NCBI GenBank assembly: GCA_021234155.1 | Contig: JAJEKV010000017.1 | Span: 1,605,467-1,669,466, forward strand | Direction of reading: 5' to 3' | Length of the DNA stretch: 64,000 nucleotides | DNA from: Isoetes taiwanensis | Lineage: Eukaryota; Streptophyta; Lycopodiopsida; Isoetales; Isoetaceae | Shown: piece after piece, positions 45,999 to 57,239 of the stretch | Layout: the number at the start of each line of letters is the position of its first letter | Position numbering within the stretch: the stretch's first letter is position 1 | Position numbers and translations under genes: made by a program | Notes under the pieces: generated by a model | Databases searched by the model: none | Seen by the model: the letters and a program-made list of their open reading frames with translations, nothing else | Told to the model about the DNA's origin: nothing

Positions 45999-46540
45999 TG
46001 ACCCAATATTCTTAGAATCTAAATACCAAAGCTTTCAAACTTTCTTTACAACTACGCTCAAATTTAAACTCCGGAAACATCTGCCAAGAAACATACCCCT
46101 TAAAGCTCTTTAGCTTCTGTTTCTAGTTCAACCACTCAAAGACAAATAACAGCAAAAGCGTTGCATTGCCTCTAGTAAACAGCAGATCCTCATGAATTCA
46201 TGTAAATTGTTTCATAAAAGCCAGGGAAAACGCACTTTTCTTCAAAAATACCCGCATTATTGAGCCCAGGTAGTAGTTATAGATAAATCTCCATCTATCC
46301 GTCCACTTTCTCCCTCTCGAATCTGCAGGATTATCATATAATTTCACTCCAAAAAAGGTTGATTGCGCTTTCTTCTTCAATCCTGCAGCCACGGATTCAA
46401 GCAAAGGCAAAGCAGCCTTCACGCTTTTCCAAAGAACGACGCCAAAACCCTAACCATTCTTCCATGAATCGCAAAGTGTTTTTCCATGGTGACAGATCTT
46501 GGAAGTTAGGTTTGGATTGCTAAACCAAACAAAACGCTAA
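45999..46540 (-). promoter_or_regulatory. Probable 5' leader of the VAN3-binding-like gene
   Basis: This lies directly upstream of the start at 45998. A minus-strand frame 46422-46198 (MKAALPLLESV...) could be an upstream ORF or part of an untranslated exon; TTAGGGTTTTGG (near 46450 on the complement) is typical of plant 5' leaders. I cannot mark a TATA box or intron borders. Confidence 0.35.
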
Positions 46541-47058
46541 AACTGAAAAAAAAAATAATAAACCCCCTGTTAACGTTATGAACATGTCATGGCTATGATG
46601 TTAAAGATTTAGGATGAGAAAACTGGAGCGGGGGTTTCGAGGAAAACCGCCCCGGCAAGTCTTTGCCTAGAGTGGTGGCGGCGCCCGAGCGGCCACCGCG
46701 AAGGGCCAATTTCCCCTAGAAACCCATGGCGACCGAGTTTCCTCTCCGTAATCTATTGCAGCTATGAACCTCTATAACTCTGCAAAAAATTCCTTCTGAT
46801 GCTCCGTTGCTGGAATAAGAGATGGAAAGGATAAAAAGAGAGGAAGAAAAGGAAGGATAAGTACACAACGCCGCAGTGTTACGCACCATTTTTGAAGTAG
46901 AAACGATTGATCCAAAAATACATCTAGTTTTCAACTGCTCAAGCCCGAAAAAGGCAAGAAAATACAAGCCGCTTCTCTTTGTAAAGCAATTAGGGAAAAT
47001 AATCTTTTATGGTATGGAGCAGAGCTGCTTGAATGTAGAAGCAGAGCTGGACTGCGGC
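46541..47058. other. Gap inside the CACTA-like element, nothing recognised
   Basis: A GC-rich patch at 46620-46740 is followed by AT-richer DNA. Short frames show no family motif. Confidence 0.5.
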
Positions 47059-47311
47059 AAAAATTAGAAATCAAGCTCAAGGTTACATTGTAAAGTCATA
47101 TCATTGTTCTTCACTTGCCCCTCGCAAGAGGCGATTGATTTTTGAGGAGTATTTGGATGTGCACTCTTATGCTTAGGCAAAGTTGTTTCACTTCGGTGGG
47201 TCTCTCGCTTATCCGCCGAGATTTTATTCCCGTCTCAGCATTTATACTTGTATTTGACTCTTTGATTGAATAAAGTCCGACGCCCTTCAACAAAAAAAAA
47301 TTAGAAATCAA
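47059..47311 (+). mobile_element. Short retroposon with 16-bp target duplication
   Basis: AAAAATTAGAAATCAA at 47059-47074 is repeated at 47296-47311. The insert of about 220 bp ends CCCTTCAAC followed by an A-run. The end GAATAAAGTCCGACGCCCTT looks like the 3' tail of a LINE, so this is most likely a severely 5'-truncated LINE; no coding part remains. Confidence 0.85.
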
Positions 47312-48329
47312 CATAGCCAAGCCAATGATCTTCATCACGGAATGATCTTCAAACCAAGGGTTGTGGTTCTCGCAAACTTCATTTAAAGGTCGCACTATAC
47401 ATATGGCACTTTTTTTTTTTTTTTTAGGACGAAAAGCTTCACTATATATATGGCATTTTCCCGATATAGAGACACGACGAAAATGGCATGTTCCCCGCTT
47501 TGGCCACTTTAGCGGGTTTGGAATGGGGTTTTGACTTCATTATCGCACTCCCTAGCTTAGTGCTATAGTGTAAAGATAGCATGTATTTGGCAGTCCGGAG
47601 TTTGATCGATCCTCTACTTCTCAAACATGTGTCCTAGGGTAACTCCTCGCTTTTGGATGCAACTACGCTAATCGAACGATGATTTTGTGCCTTTTGGCAT
47701 GCCCAATCGCCACGATGTCCAAATTGTTAAGAGCCTTCACAACCGAAGGTTCACTCTTCAAAACCTAAACAATGTGATGAGGATTCAATGCCAAACTGCT
47801 CCAAGTAAGACTAACAAGTTTCATGAGGCCAAGTTGTGACAACTTTTGGCCATACCGAGATTGCATGAAATAAAAGACAATGTAAGTTCTTCGAATAGTT
47901 GTGCTTAGGGGCGTATGAGTAACTCTTCTTATCAGAAGTCTTGTGAAGGAAAGTTGGACATTTGTTGACTTTTTACATTATTAGATATCATATTATCCTT
48001 CTATCCTAGTCTTTCCTCGCGAGTCATGATCCATTTTTAGGGAAGCAAACATAATACCTGTACGACATGTTATCAATGGAATGCACATCCTGGATGAAGG
48101 TATAAAACAAAAATATATTGAAGGTCAATATACATATATGTCCTTGTTTGAAAAAGAAGAATGGTACAATCTCAAAAGAGAAGGTGCTGCTTAAACCATT
48201 GCTGCAAAAAATAAACATTTTCCTTAGTCAACAAAGATAAATGCATACCACATAAACAACTGCATCAAAAATGTGACATTAGCAACATTCATATTTATTT
48301 TCATTTACTCAAAGGATGCACTATGACAA
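47312..48329. other. Gap inside the CACTA-like element, nothing recognised
   Basis: This stretch has no supported gene. An oligo-T run (about 47411-47425) and scattered short frames are present. Confidence 0.5.
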
Positions 48330-48710
48330 AGATCTTATATGCGCAGTTTTATATATGAGGAGATAAATCGCGATCGCATAGAACCGGATGTTCTTATTAG
48401 CAGTGCACTTATCCGCATGTATGCTAAATGTGGAAGTTTGGTAGAGGTATCTCAAGTGTTTGATAAAATGCCTCACAAAAACGCAGTATCATGGGGGTAT
48501 CTTATTGCAGGATATATCTGGCATGGACAGGACCATTCTACTCTGGAATGTGTTAAAAAACTACAGGAGCTAGGATTAAAACCAAAGAAGACCACAACAT
48601 CAAGCATTTAAAAAGCATGCAATAAAGCATGTTCAATTGAACATGGAAGGGTCATACATGGAGAGGGCATTGCCAATAAGTTCATACCAAATGCTACTAC
48701 CTAGCAAATC
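48330..48710 (+). pseudogene. PPR (pentatricopeptide repeat) gene fragment
   Basis: PPR proteins bind organelle RNA. The frame includes EPDVLISSALIRMYAKCGSL, VFDKMPHKNAVSWGYLIAGY and LQELGLKPKKTT. After a TAA at 48609-48611 it continues with KACNKACSIEHGRVIHGEGI. This is the P-L-S type repeat pattern (D....ALI.MYAKCGS, VFD.MP.(R/K)N.VSW..LIAGY, GR.IH). Only about 3 repeats remain of a gene that usually has 10 or more. It sits in the CACTA-like element, on the opposite strand to the VAN3-like gene, so it is likely a second captured piece. Confidence 0.85.
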
Positions 48711-49259
48711 GCCCACAAAAATTACCTTAAATCGTAGTTCAAAGGATAAATCCATTGAATATACTATCGAAATGCCAGGTCGAAGCCAGATGCGAATTGC
48801 CATAGACGACGGAGATAGATTAAGAGCTAGAGCAAGAGTTGGATGGAAAGCCTCCCGCAACAGAAGAGGTGAATATGATTTTTGCTGCAGGATTTTTTTT
48901 ATTTATTTTTTTTGGCCACATCCCATAAATGTGCAATGCCACTTCGTGGGCTGCCTTATGATTCATTGCCAACTTTGTGTGGCTTTTAAATTTTCTTGAT
49001 CTTATAACTAACGGTCAAGATCCAGTGCCCTCATTTCAAGGGCCGAGATCGAAAGCCCCATACACCTTCTTAATACCATCCTTAGCACATTGGATCGTCA
49101 AGATTTTGCCTCCCCCCTTGATCTGACAGCTAGAAGCATGGTGCGTGCCCTCATGCATGCGCATGCATGACCCATGCATGCCCTTTCCATGACGTAATCA
49201 AATCTTCACGCCCATTCATGGGCATACATGAATGGGGGTATGTATGACCCCACATCTTA
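48711..49259. other. Sequence between PPR fragment and subterminal repeats
   Basis: A plus frame (48637-48999) with RSSKDKSIEYTIEMPGRSQM is protein-like but unknown and not in the PPR frame. The stretch 49140-49230 has many CATGCATG words. Confidence 0.4.
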
Positions 49260-50000
49260 AAAACCTTATATATATTACGATATAATAAGAAGTAGCAATA
49301 GTTTTGCAAAATTAATATATGTCGACAGCTAGCATGTAAAAGCATCCAAAATTGTGATATTAAACATGTATATAAAAAACCATTTAATAAATTGATGATT
49401 TTCAGAGACCATCGTAAAATCCAGAATTCATATAATTAAATTTTAAATATAGTACGAAGTAGCAATGGTTTTAGAAAACAATATATGTGTAAAACACATC
49501 TTATAAACTATTGATGATCTATGTACGATTGTAGAATTCATGTAATTAAACATGATATGAATGAGCAATGATTTTGCTAAATCAATTTGCACTTAAAACC
49601 AATTTTACAAACTAATGATGATTTCTAGAAACTGGTGTGAAATTTAAAATTAGTACAAAAGATCTGATATGAATCACTATTGGTTTTGCAAAATCGATAT
49701 ATGCATAAAACACATCTTATAAACTATCGATGGTTTAAAAACTATTGTACGATTGTAGAATTCATGTAATTAAACATGATATGAACTAGCAATGTTTTTG
49801 CTAAATCAATGTACACTTAAAAACAATCTTACAAACTAATGATGATTTTTAGAAACTAGTGTGAAATTTCAAATTAGTACAAAAAATATGATATAAACTA
49901 CTATCGGTTTTGTATAACCATAAAGGATACATGGTTTTTTTTACATTATGGATTGTTGTATAAAAAATCATATACATACCGGTTTTATGCTAATTTTTAT
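49260..50000. repeat. AT-rich subterminal tandem repeats, right (period about 220 bp)
   Basis: GTAGAATTCATGTAATTAAA occurs at 49531 and 49755. AACACATCTTATAAACTAT and TTACAAACTAATGATGATTT recur with the same step. It mirrors the AT-rich repeats at the left end of the same element. Confidence 0.85.
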
Positions 50001-50028
50001 ACAAGTTCATTTTGGGGGCCTTGTGATC

Positions 50029-50395
50029 TTCCCTCGAATATCGCCAAGGGGGGGGGGGGGGGGGAGGGGCTCTGACCGGGTGGAGGCCTCATGACTAACA
50101 TGGGAATGCATTTGAACTGCATCCCTAAGGAGGACTGGGGCCTTTCTCGACTCATGAGTCGAGAAGCCCCTTGAGTCTTACACACAGCAATGCGGAGCTC
50201 TTATCCCACATCCGCCCTTGACCTACCCAAGCTCTAGTGCATTCTCCAGTTTCGAGCCGCAGGTGCCTCTAGTCAGTCTGAGCCACTCTTCTTCGAACCA
50301 TCTTCCTCGAATATTGCGAAGGGGAGGGGCTCCGACTGGGTGGAGGCCTCTGCGACTAACCACAGAGGAATGCATTCCCATCAAAACTATCAAAA
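50029..50395. repeat. Palindrome-rich satellite, array 2 (right part)
   Basis: The interrupted array resumes here: CTCGAATATCGCC, a run of 18 G (50050-50067), GGGAATGCATTTGAACTGCA, and the palindrome TTCTCGACTCATGAGTCGAG (near 50145). The array ends in a new sequence at about 50380. Confidence 0.9.
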
Positions 50396-50530
50396 CATGG
50401 AACTGCTCGCGAGTTACTCCGATTGGTTGCTCCCTTGCTCAACATCTCTCAATCTAGAGAGTGCCTCGACGCTGAAATATGCTCAACAAGAAAACAACCA
50501 ATCGATCGAGCTTTCGAGCAGTTCCACATT
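50395..50530. repeat. Inverted repeat of about 40-bp arms
   Basis: GGAACTGCTCGCGAG...CCGATTGGTTG (50399-50431) pairs with CAACCAATCGATCGAG...CGAGCAGTTCC (50496-50531). Function unknown; it may be a small hairpin element. Confidence 0.7.
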
Positions 50531-50603
50531 CTAAATAAGTCTAACATGCCTAACAGGATCTCTAAAACAAGCATTCTAATAAAACAGTGGTAAGCACTCA
50601 CCT

Positions 50604-50846
50604 CTTCTCGCAAGTACTCTTGGGCCATTGTATCACAGATCTTGCAGCCTCTCCGAGGGTCTTTGCTTCTTCTGTCGGCCTCATCAACAAGGCATCTCTA
50701 TCAAAAACTTGTGTCAAAGCGATTCTTGTGTATCCGTTCTTCATGGCGCTGCAGTGACAAGTGCCCGTGTCCTCTAGCTCATCTCCCGCTGCTACCTTGT
50801 CCCCATGTACATCGATCAAATCATCTAGTTTCAACAAAGCACTCAA
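50604..50846 (-). pseudogene. Exon resembling the DUF8039 domain of plant transposon proteins
   Basis: The minus strand reads LDDLIDVHGDKVAAGDELED, TGTCHCSAMKNGYTRIALTQ and SVIQWPKSTCEK. It ends at AG followed by GTGAGT (a donor site, complement of ACTCAC at 50597-50603). The pattern (V.A.G.L......H......  .R(V/I)....V.D..AL......T(L/V)..A..S...WP) recalls the domain called DUF8039 that often follows a CACTA-type transposase region in plants; the name is from memory. There is no ATG, so it is an internal exon. The gypsy element lies 36 bp upstream on this strand. Confidence 0.5.
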
Positions 50847-50881
50847 TTAGAAGGAGATACATATTAAACCGCCGTTAGGAG

Positions 50882-51452
50882 TGTTTGGGGTCTGGGTTCG
50901 GGAACTCCTGGAAGACAGCCCTCTGTGAGGACCCGTGGATCTAACAGGAGAGTCCGGGGGACTATGTCACGCGGGATTTGCAAGAAGAGAAGAAGAAGAA
51001 GAAAACAGAACAAATGAGAGGAAAATGATAAGCTTCCTTGATATCAATGATGAACATACATGAGCTCTCGCAATAGAGAGAAGAACTGAAAGGAGACAAG
51101 ACTCAAAACTCATCTAGAACTCATGTGCGAGCTCTAGTCATATATATAGTACAATGGCCTTGGGCCCAATATAGACACTGACCGATCTCTGCCGACTCTC
51201 GAAGGAGGCCTGATTTGCGGTGAATGTGGGCGCCTCTTGAAGTGCCTAGAATCATGCCGACGCCGACGCTGGCGTGACGGCCGCCACACTTGTCCGAGCG
51301 GCGCCTTGATAGGTTTTGATCTGCGTGGTTCACCGCTTTGGTCTTCTTCACGAGCCTTTGATGGCTGACCCGTGGCTGACTGAGGATCCTTGAGCTTGAC
51401 CTGGTCTGTCGTATGCATGAATAGTCCTGTACCAGGAGGCACAGGACTAACA
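50882..51452 (-). repeat. 3' LTR of the gypsy element
   Basis: 571 bp. A TATATATAG stretch (51139-51149) on the complement is a possible TATA box. It is shared with the partner LTR over its full length. Frames inside it (51121-51453, minus) are not genes. Confidence 0.95.
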
Positions 51453-51464
51453 CTCCCCCCCACC
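51453..51464 (-). other. Polypurine tract of the gypsy element
   Basis: The minus strand reads GGTGGGGGGGAG directly before the 3' LTR start, as needed for plus-strand priming. Confidence 0.85.
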
Positions 51465-53170
51465 AAACGACACTCAGAGTGAAGAAAAGGAGGAAGGGTT
51501 TCGAGGGAGGGAAGCCATCTGTTCAAAGTGATCCTCACGGAGTGAGGACGGGCACCATTATGGTATCGCCAATGAGATCCCCGGGCGCGTTTGAAGAGCA
51601 GAGGAGTGTTGTAGCCAAGGGCGTGATCTCGATCAATAAGAAAGAGAGATCGCATTCATGTCTTCAAGGGCGCGATGGGCGCCCTCAAGAAATGTACCGA
51701 CATTCCATGAGGAGACAGGTCCGAGGCCAAAGGCACCGACACCGCATTCGGATTGCAAAGGAAAAAATGGGACGACGCCGATTTAAGGAGCCGAGCAAAA
51801 TGCATTTGAGAGCAGCACAAAACCCGCTTTGAAGATGGATCAAGGATCGTGAGGTGGTGGCATTCTCGCAAGAAGGTGTCAAGACCATGAAGCGCATCCG
51901 CCGCCGCTGCCAACCACGCCAAGAGCAATATAGATCCAATTGTGGTGGTATCCAGAGTGGCACCTTCTTCCCAATGTGAGCGGCGAACAAAACGTGGATC
52001 CCACCGAGATCCGCCCGAGATCCGAGGTGGAGTCCATCCCGCATGACCATCCATGACCTTGGTCCAAAAAGGGAGGCCAATCAGAAGTCAGAACCTGGGG
52101 GCGGAGGTACGCCTGGGGGAAGCATAGGGAGAAGGAACCATGCCCGTGGGCGGGGTTGCCGAGCGGTCTCCGAATTGATCGACAAGATCCGGATCAAGAG
52201 CTTGACACCAACGATCCCAAAGAGAAGTAGAGAGTTGAGAGTTGATGAGGGCTATCCCATCCCGTGGGGGGACCGCCTTGCTATCCAACAGAGCCCGTAA
52301 TTGATTATAACCCGCGAGGTGCTGCATATAATTTGTGCATAGGGAAGATCTTCTGATGTCCTAGATACTTCCTTATCCGTTGCGCCGCCCGGCTTGCCGA
52401 GAGAGATAAATGATTGGCAAGCTCGCATGTACTCGATGAAGAGTGTGGGTCCGAGCATGATCCGCAAGATATGGATTGTTATCCCGAAGCAACCATTGCA
52501 CGGGGGTCACCCCGAAGAGTCGGGCGCGGGCCCATCTCTAAAGTGTTCCCGTATCACCCGATAGAAATCATGAAATATGTAAGCCATGGGCTGAACAACT
52601 CGAAGGTGATAAAGTCCGGATCGGCACAAAGGCACGAGATCAAAGACCAAAAGGGCACAAAGATAACCCTTTGTCTTCAATGGAGAGTTCGCCAACCAAG
52701 AAAATCTGCGCGCTCGGGAATATTCACAGTCCATCCGCCGCATGCCACTTCGAAAGGAAGAGGTGGCGGGCGAGCAACCACATAATCGTGATAGCGGGAA
52801 GGAACCGGGAAGTCCAAAGGCATTCCGCGAATAATGGCGTATGGCCGCCAAGTTTTGCTTGAGCCTCATCACCAGATCAATAGCTTGTCGCAAATGTTGT
52901 TCAAGATCACGATCCGTTGTCCTTTTCTAACAAAGCAGCGGATTGGTCACGGACCCATTTCTCGAGAAGTGTTGACCCGGGAGGAGGATTGCCCCAGAGT
53001 ATTGAGACGAAGCACGGCAATCTCCGCGCCATCAAGAATCTTCGCTTCTGCACCTCCTCGTAGTTTGATCTTGAAGAGAGGTGAGCCGAGAGGTCCGTAG
53101 AAAGCCGAGCCGCCAAGGAGGCAATTTGAGCCGCCCCGCCTCTGTAAGGTTTTGAACTTGAGTGCTGAAA
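51465..53170 (-). other. 3' region of the gypsy element, unclear coding
   Basis: Several overlapping frames on both strands occur (for example 51656-52080 and 52507-52893 on minus). They are broken and lack known motifs. It probably belongs to the extra 3' ORF or its untranslated tail. Confidence 0.45.
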
Positions 53171-54475
53171 TTTTCACAAAGTTCGAGTACAAGGCGCTGA
53201 GCTTAGCAATATCTGCGGCCCTGGTACCCGTGAGAGCTTCTTTGGACTTGTTGTGCTCCAATAAATTCTGAATTTCCGATTGAGCCGAGCCCGCTGATCC
53301 GCAAGTTGGCTGACTTGATCCCGTGCACTTTTGAGATCCGTATGAGCCCCTGTAAGAGAGCTCCGCGGCTTGTCTTGAAGTTTGGCCTCCAAAGTTGCAA
53401 CTTGGGCAAAGGGCAGCTTTGAAGGTCCCTGTACCGCATCGAGGGCCTCTAGTGCTATTTGAACCCCGGCCATAAGAGCGCCTTGGGATTCTTGTAACTT
53501 GAGAACAAAGCAGCTTTGAGCATCCCCACCGATATCGATACAATAACCGACGAGGGTGTTGTGGTGGTGGAGCCGGCCGTTGCCCGGTTTGTGATGTTTG
53601 GGAAAGATGGTGTGAACTGGATGGTGTAGCTGAGGAGGAGACAGTGACATGGGTGTGCTGATTTTGGACATGACCAGTGGAAGAAGGGCGTGAAGTGCCA
53701 ACTCGGTTAGTCTGTGGAAGGGACCGCTGAGTGGAATTATGAGAATTTTGTGGTGTGGGAGGGAAGTAATGACTCGATGAGGGCTTGAAGGTGGCCTCCC
53801 ACGTAAAACTTCAAATGGAAGTGGCACCCCGAAGGCGGTCCACTTCTTGGAGAAGACGATAGAACATCAATTGGGGCCAATCGATGTGGTGGTTGGAGTG
53901 TGTAGCAGTGATGACCATGTTATAGAAAGGCTTATTGATATGGGTGTTCTTGATAGAATACCCAAGGAACTTGGCCCACGTAAACTTAACAAAGGTTTCG
54001 CGGAGGCTTGTCGATATTGGTCGACGATGCACATTGGCATGATAAGGAGGTGCACCAAACTCGCGGACATCTAGATCCTCGTATGGCAGACCATGATAAA
54101 CAAGGGGTTTGCAAGGGAATATGAAATACCTCAGAAATCAAATGTTGAGTCAGCGAAATGGTGGTGCCATCGACCACAGTGGTGTATCCATTCGGGCTGT
54201 TAACGATATTGGCGATGAACCGCCTTTCTTGGTCGATTTGGAGCCGGAAGTTCCATTTGAGAGAATTCAGAAAGCTTTTGTCGTTCACGACTTCTTTGTT
54301 TGGGCCAACAAGGGCTTCACTGAAGGGCCAAGAAGGATACGCACTCAAAAAGAGCCGGATCCTTGGGAGCAGAGTTTGAAGTGTAGAAAATCTTGGGGCA
54401 GCCATGGTAACGATTTGCGTAAACGAAGAGTGATTCAAAGGCGAGGACGAAAAGCCAAGCACGGAGGACAAAGGC
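53171..54475 (-). pseudogene. Extra 3' ORF of the gypsy element (plant transposon protein-like)
   Basis: On the minus strand, downstream of integrase, the N-terminal part (54475-53990) reads LKWNFRLQIDQERRFIANIV, then TTVVDGTTISLTQHLISEVF. After a frame change KFTWAKFLGYSIKNTHINKP and DWPQLMFYRLLQEV follow (54030-53820). This order resembles the 'putative plant transposon protein' domain (PF20167 from memory). Further on (53570-53200) there is a heptad-rich run with VATLEAKLQDK and LKSARDQVSQLADQRARL, likely a coiled coil. Such extra ORFs are known in some plant gypsy lineages; its role is unknown. Confidence 0.6.
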
Positions 54476-54936
54476 GCAGAGGAACTAAAAGGTTTTAGGG
54501 CTTAATAACCGGAGGCTTATGAGGTATGAAGAGGGCTAAACCGAGCCGCTGATGGTGCCAGTGTCGAAAAGATGCCAAGGAGTGTATTGAGAGGCAAAAA
54601 TTTGGTCGTGGTCCCCAAAAAACGTAAGGGAGAAGCAATGAACCAAGAGGATGAGACGCGGAGAGAAGGATCGATGTGACAAAAATAAAGGACACATATT
54701 AATTGTTGACGGTATGAAAAGAAGCAAGGGCATTTAATGCAGCAACTCGGCGGGATATCATGAAAACGAATGTGTCGAGAGTACCCTCGCTAGATTTAAG
54801 GCGGGAGAAAAGATTCTCAGCTTTAGAAAGAGCCTTGCATTGCAAACACGCTGGCTGGTAATTTCATTGGTCCACGCCGACAAGGAGTTCCTCGCCTGGC
54901 TATATATAAGACAAACCGAGTAAACGGCGGCATCCG

Positions 54937-55152
54937 ATGGCGCCAAAGATGGCCGCCGCCGGTTTGAACGAGGACCGCACTATGCCCACGAACCGCCGAG
55001 TGGATTACCCGCAAGATGAATTGTCCGACCTTCGGGCGCCGCCACAATCGCGGGCGAGAATGGATTTGCTGGTGTGCCGGATGGCTGAACATCCCGACCA
55101 AGACCAACGGATGGAGGTGGTTCTGCACCTTCGCCGATCCCCGAAAGCGTAA
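54937..55152 (+). CDS. Possible antisense ORF in the gypsy element
   Basis: This 71-codon plus-strand frame, opposite to pol, begins ATGGCGCCAAAGATGGCC 27 bp after a TATATATAAG box (54901-54910). It encodes RVDYPQDELSDLRAPPQSRA and MDLLVCRMAEHPDQDQRMEV. Some Tat-lineage gypsy elements carry an antisense ORF between pol and the 3' LTR, which makes this plausible. It could also be chance in GC-rich DNA. No domain is recognised. Confidence 0.35.
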   Translation: MAPKMAAAGLNEDRTMPTNRRVDYPQDELSDLRAPPQSRARMDLLVCRMAEHPDQDQRMEVVLHLRRSPKA

Positions 55153-55336
55153 CCTCTACCATCTCCTCTCGCGATCACCTCCGCAACCCGAGTAGAGGGT
55201 TTTTCCTCTTAGGTTTTTAGTAGATAGGGCTCGAGCCCGCTTTTTGTATATAGGGCGCGTCTATAGCGAAATAGTCGGGCAAATACCGCGATTTTGTAAA
55301 AAATATCCACTATAATATAATATGCCGCCTTTCTAG

Positions 55337-56380
55337 TCACTTTCTCGTGGTGTTTGCTTCTTGAACCAGACCGCTTGTTGATTGTCGCCGGTGATGAAAT
55401 GTTTTGAGACGAAAACCATTAACCAATGTAGGTAGTGGAGTGCCATCTAACTCTGCTAGTTGGAAAACGCTGGGTCTAACCACTTGAACAATTTGATAAG
55501 GGCCAAGCCAACGAAACTTGAGTTTACCCCTAAAATTTTTGTACCGAATCATAAAGAAGAACCAAATCGCCTTCTTTGAATGTTTTTGTCTTCGACGCTT
55601 GTCATGTAAAGATTTTTGCAACCGCTGTCCATGAAGAACACCTAATATAAGCATCCCTTCAAGTTCATCCAACTGCTCTAATTGATAGACCCTTTCTTTG
55701 AGTGCGAGGGGATTATGAGCAAGAGCCGCTTGAAAACGGAGTGTTGGAAGAATGTATTCAAACGGCATGAGAGCTTCCCACCATAAACCAATTTAAAAGG
55801 AGGTGACCGTAGCAATCTTGAAACAAGTATTGTAGGCCCAAAGAACAAAAGAGGGAAGTTTTGTTTGCCACCCGGTATGGAAGCGCCACAAATTTTCTTG
55901 AGAATGGTGACCGAGTTTTGTTGGTGCTTTCACAACCCATTACCTTGAGGATAGTAAGGGGTGCTCTTGTGATGATGTATCGAGATAATCCGCCCTCCCC
56001 TTGATAGTATGATTGATGAAATGGACACCACGATCACCCACCAGCCCGGGGGCAGCCAATCGCGATAATTTGTTGATAGAGGACCTTAGCCGTGTTTGCC
56101 GCAGTTGTTGTCCGGAAGTGCACAAGCTTCCGCCCATTTGGTAGCGTGAGTCGCTGAGAACCGACGTAACGCACGGGTGTGCCGCCAGAGGATCTATAGG
56201 TCCCACAAAGTCCATTCCCCATTTGGTCGAAGGGAAGTGGCGGGCTTACGGTGTCAAGGGAAGAGCCGCCACGGGCCGTGGGGGCCCCACCCCACCGGGC
56301 AAGCCACACGCGGGCGGGCGTATGGAGCATCTTTGAAGAGCGGGCCAAAAATACCCAGCTAGAAGGATTTTGCATGCCGT
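55337..56380 (-). pseudogene. Gypsy integrase, broken
   Basis: Integrase inserts element cDNA. On the minus strand MDFVGPID (near 56210) is the first core strand with its Asp, GDRGVHFINHTI lies near 56020, and LWAYNT follows near 55850 after stops. The C-terminal part (55768-55337) is open: a coiled segment QLEQLDELEG, then KFRWLGPYQIVQVV with FQLAELDGTPLPTLVNGFRL, the GPY/chromo-like end of gypsy integrases. The His/Cys zinc part is not clear. Confidence 0.85.
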
Positions 56381-56400
56381 GGTGTCACCATGAAAATGAC

Positions 56401-56730
56401 CACCACCTAGCCCCTTTGATGAGCTTCTAACAATATCCGAACTTCATGAGGTAGAACACGTACCGGGGATGATGGTGTCCTTACCCTTTTTGTAGAGATG
56501 TCCCGCAACCATGGTGTAGTCACCTGACCTCGAGAAATTGATGGTGACGGATTGTCGCCATGTGAGAGAGCCGCCTCGCCTTCGGGAAGAAGAGCACCCG
56601 CGGAGGAGGTACCGCTGAAAATCATGGAACCAATGTGGTGTTGCCGCGACTAAAAAGAGCTGAGCATCGTGAAAGGCGCCCCGAGACTCCAGCTTGAGGG
56701 ATCATCCGTGGATGCGAAAGATAATCCGAT
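56401..56730 (-). pseudogene. Decayed zone between RNase H and integrase
   Basis: Only short frames occur (56407-56625). It should hold the end of RNase H and the integrase zinc region, but I cannot see the HHCC motif. Confidence 0.5.
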
Positions 56731-57200
56731 CTACATGAGATTTGCCCGCCTTATGAACGATTTCAAAAGGAGCAAATTTTGAGAAGAAGGACCCAACGAG
56801 CAATGCGCCCGGGCGGAATTGTTGATCAAATAAAGGAGTGCTTGGTGGTCCACAAAGAACTTGATTTGACTGCCCAAAAGGTAGTGACGGAAGCATTGGA
56901 CACAGAAAAATGAGACCCAAAGCTTCACGCCTGCGGGCGTAATAGTTGCGCCGCCAGAAATTGAGTTTTCACCGGGCGAAGCGATTTGGTTTGTCAAGCA
57001 GCGCATCATATTCTTGAGAAAGAACAGCCCCAATAGCAAACGCCGGACATCTACATGAACATGAAAGGGCTTGTCCCATTGAGGAGGAACAAGAACCGGT
57101 GCCCGAAAAAGCAAAAGCTTCAAATGTTGAAAGCAAAGATCCGCCGGGAATTCCAAGCCCGTGGGATTCGCCACCCGTGAGTTTATGAATGGGATCTCGC
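56731..57200 (-). pseudogene. Gypsy RNase H domain, broken
   Basis: The minus strand carries LLLFRAPVLVPPQWDKPFHV (near 57080), the strand leading to the first catalytic Asp. It then has CVQCFRHYLLGSQIKFFVDH followed by QALLYLINN (near 56830-56890), with the DHQAL motif of plant gypsy RNase H. Frame changes lie between. Confidence 0.9.
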
Positions 57201-57239
57201 AATGGCTGCTAGTCCGTGCATGAAGGTGGAGTAATAATT

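Larger units (their letters stand above)
35429..50028. mobile_element. CACTA-like element of 14.6 kb carrying gene pieces
   Basis: The ends are inverted: CACAAGGCCCCCAAAAT at 35432 and ATTTTGGGGGCCTTGTG ending at 50025. A 3-bp duplication ATC flanks them (35429-35431 and 50026-50028), and the satellite reads through (CGAACC-ATC-TTCC) if the element is removed. A 3-bp duplication, ends starting CAC and AT-rich subterminal repeats fit the CACTA superfamily, although the third to fifth bases are not the usual CACTA. No transposase is seen. Inside are a VAN3-binding-like gene (minus, 37640-46540, split by another insertion) and a PPR fragment (plus, 48330-48710), so this looks like a gene-carrying (Pack-type) element. 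Confidence 0.8.

Noticed and set aside
51134-51655. 173-codon minus frame at the left LTR
   Set aside because: It runs across the LTR, polypurine tract and interior; the homologous region in the other LTR does not keep it.
52414-52785. Plus-strand 123-codon frame in the gypsy element
   Set aside because: No motif, opposite to the element's coding strand and overlapped by minus frames of similar length.
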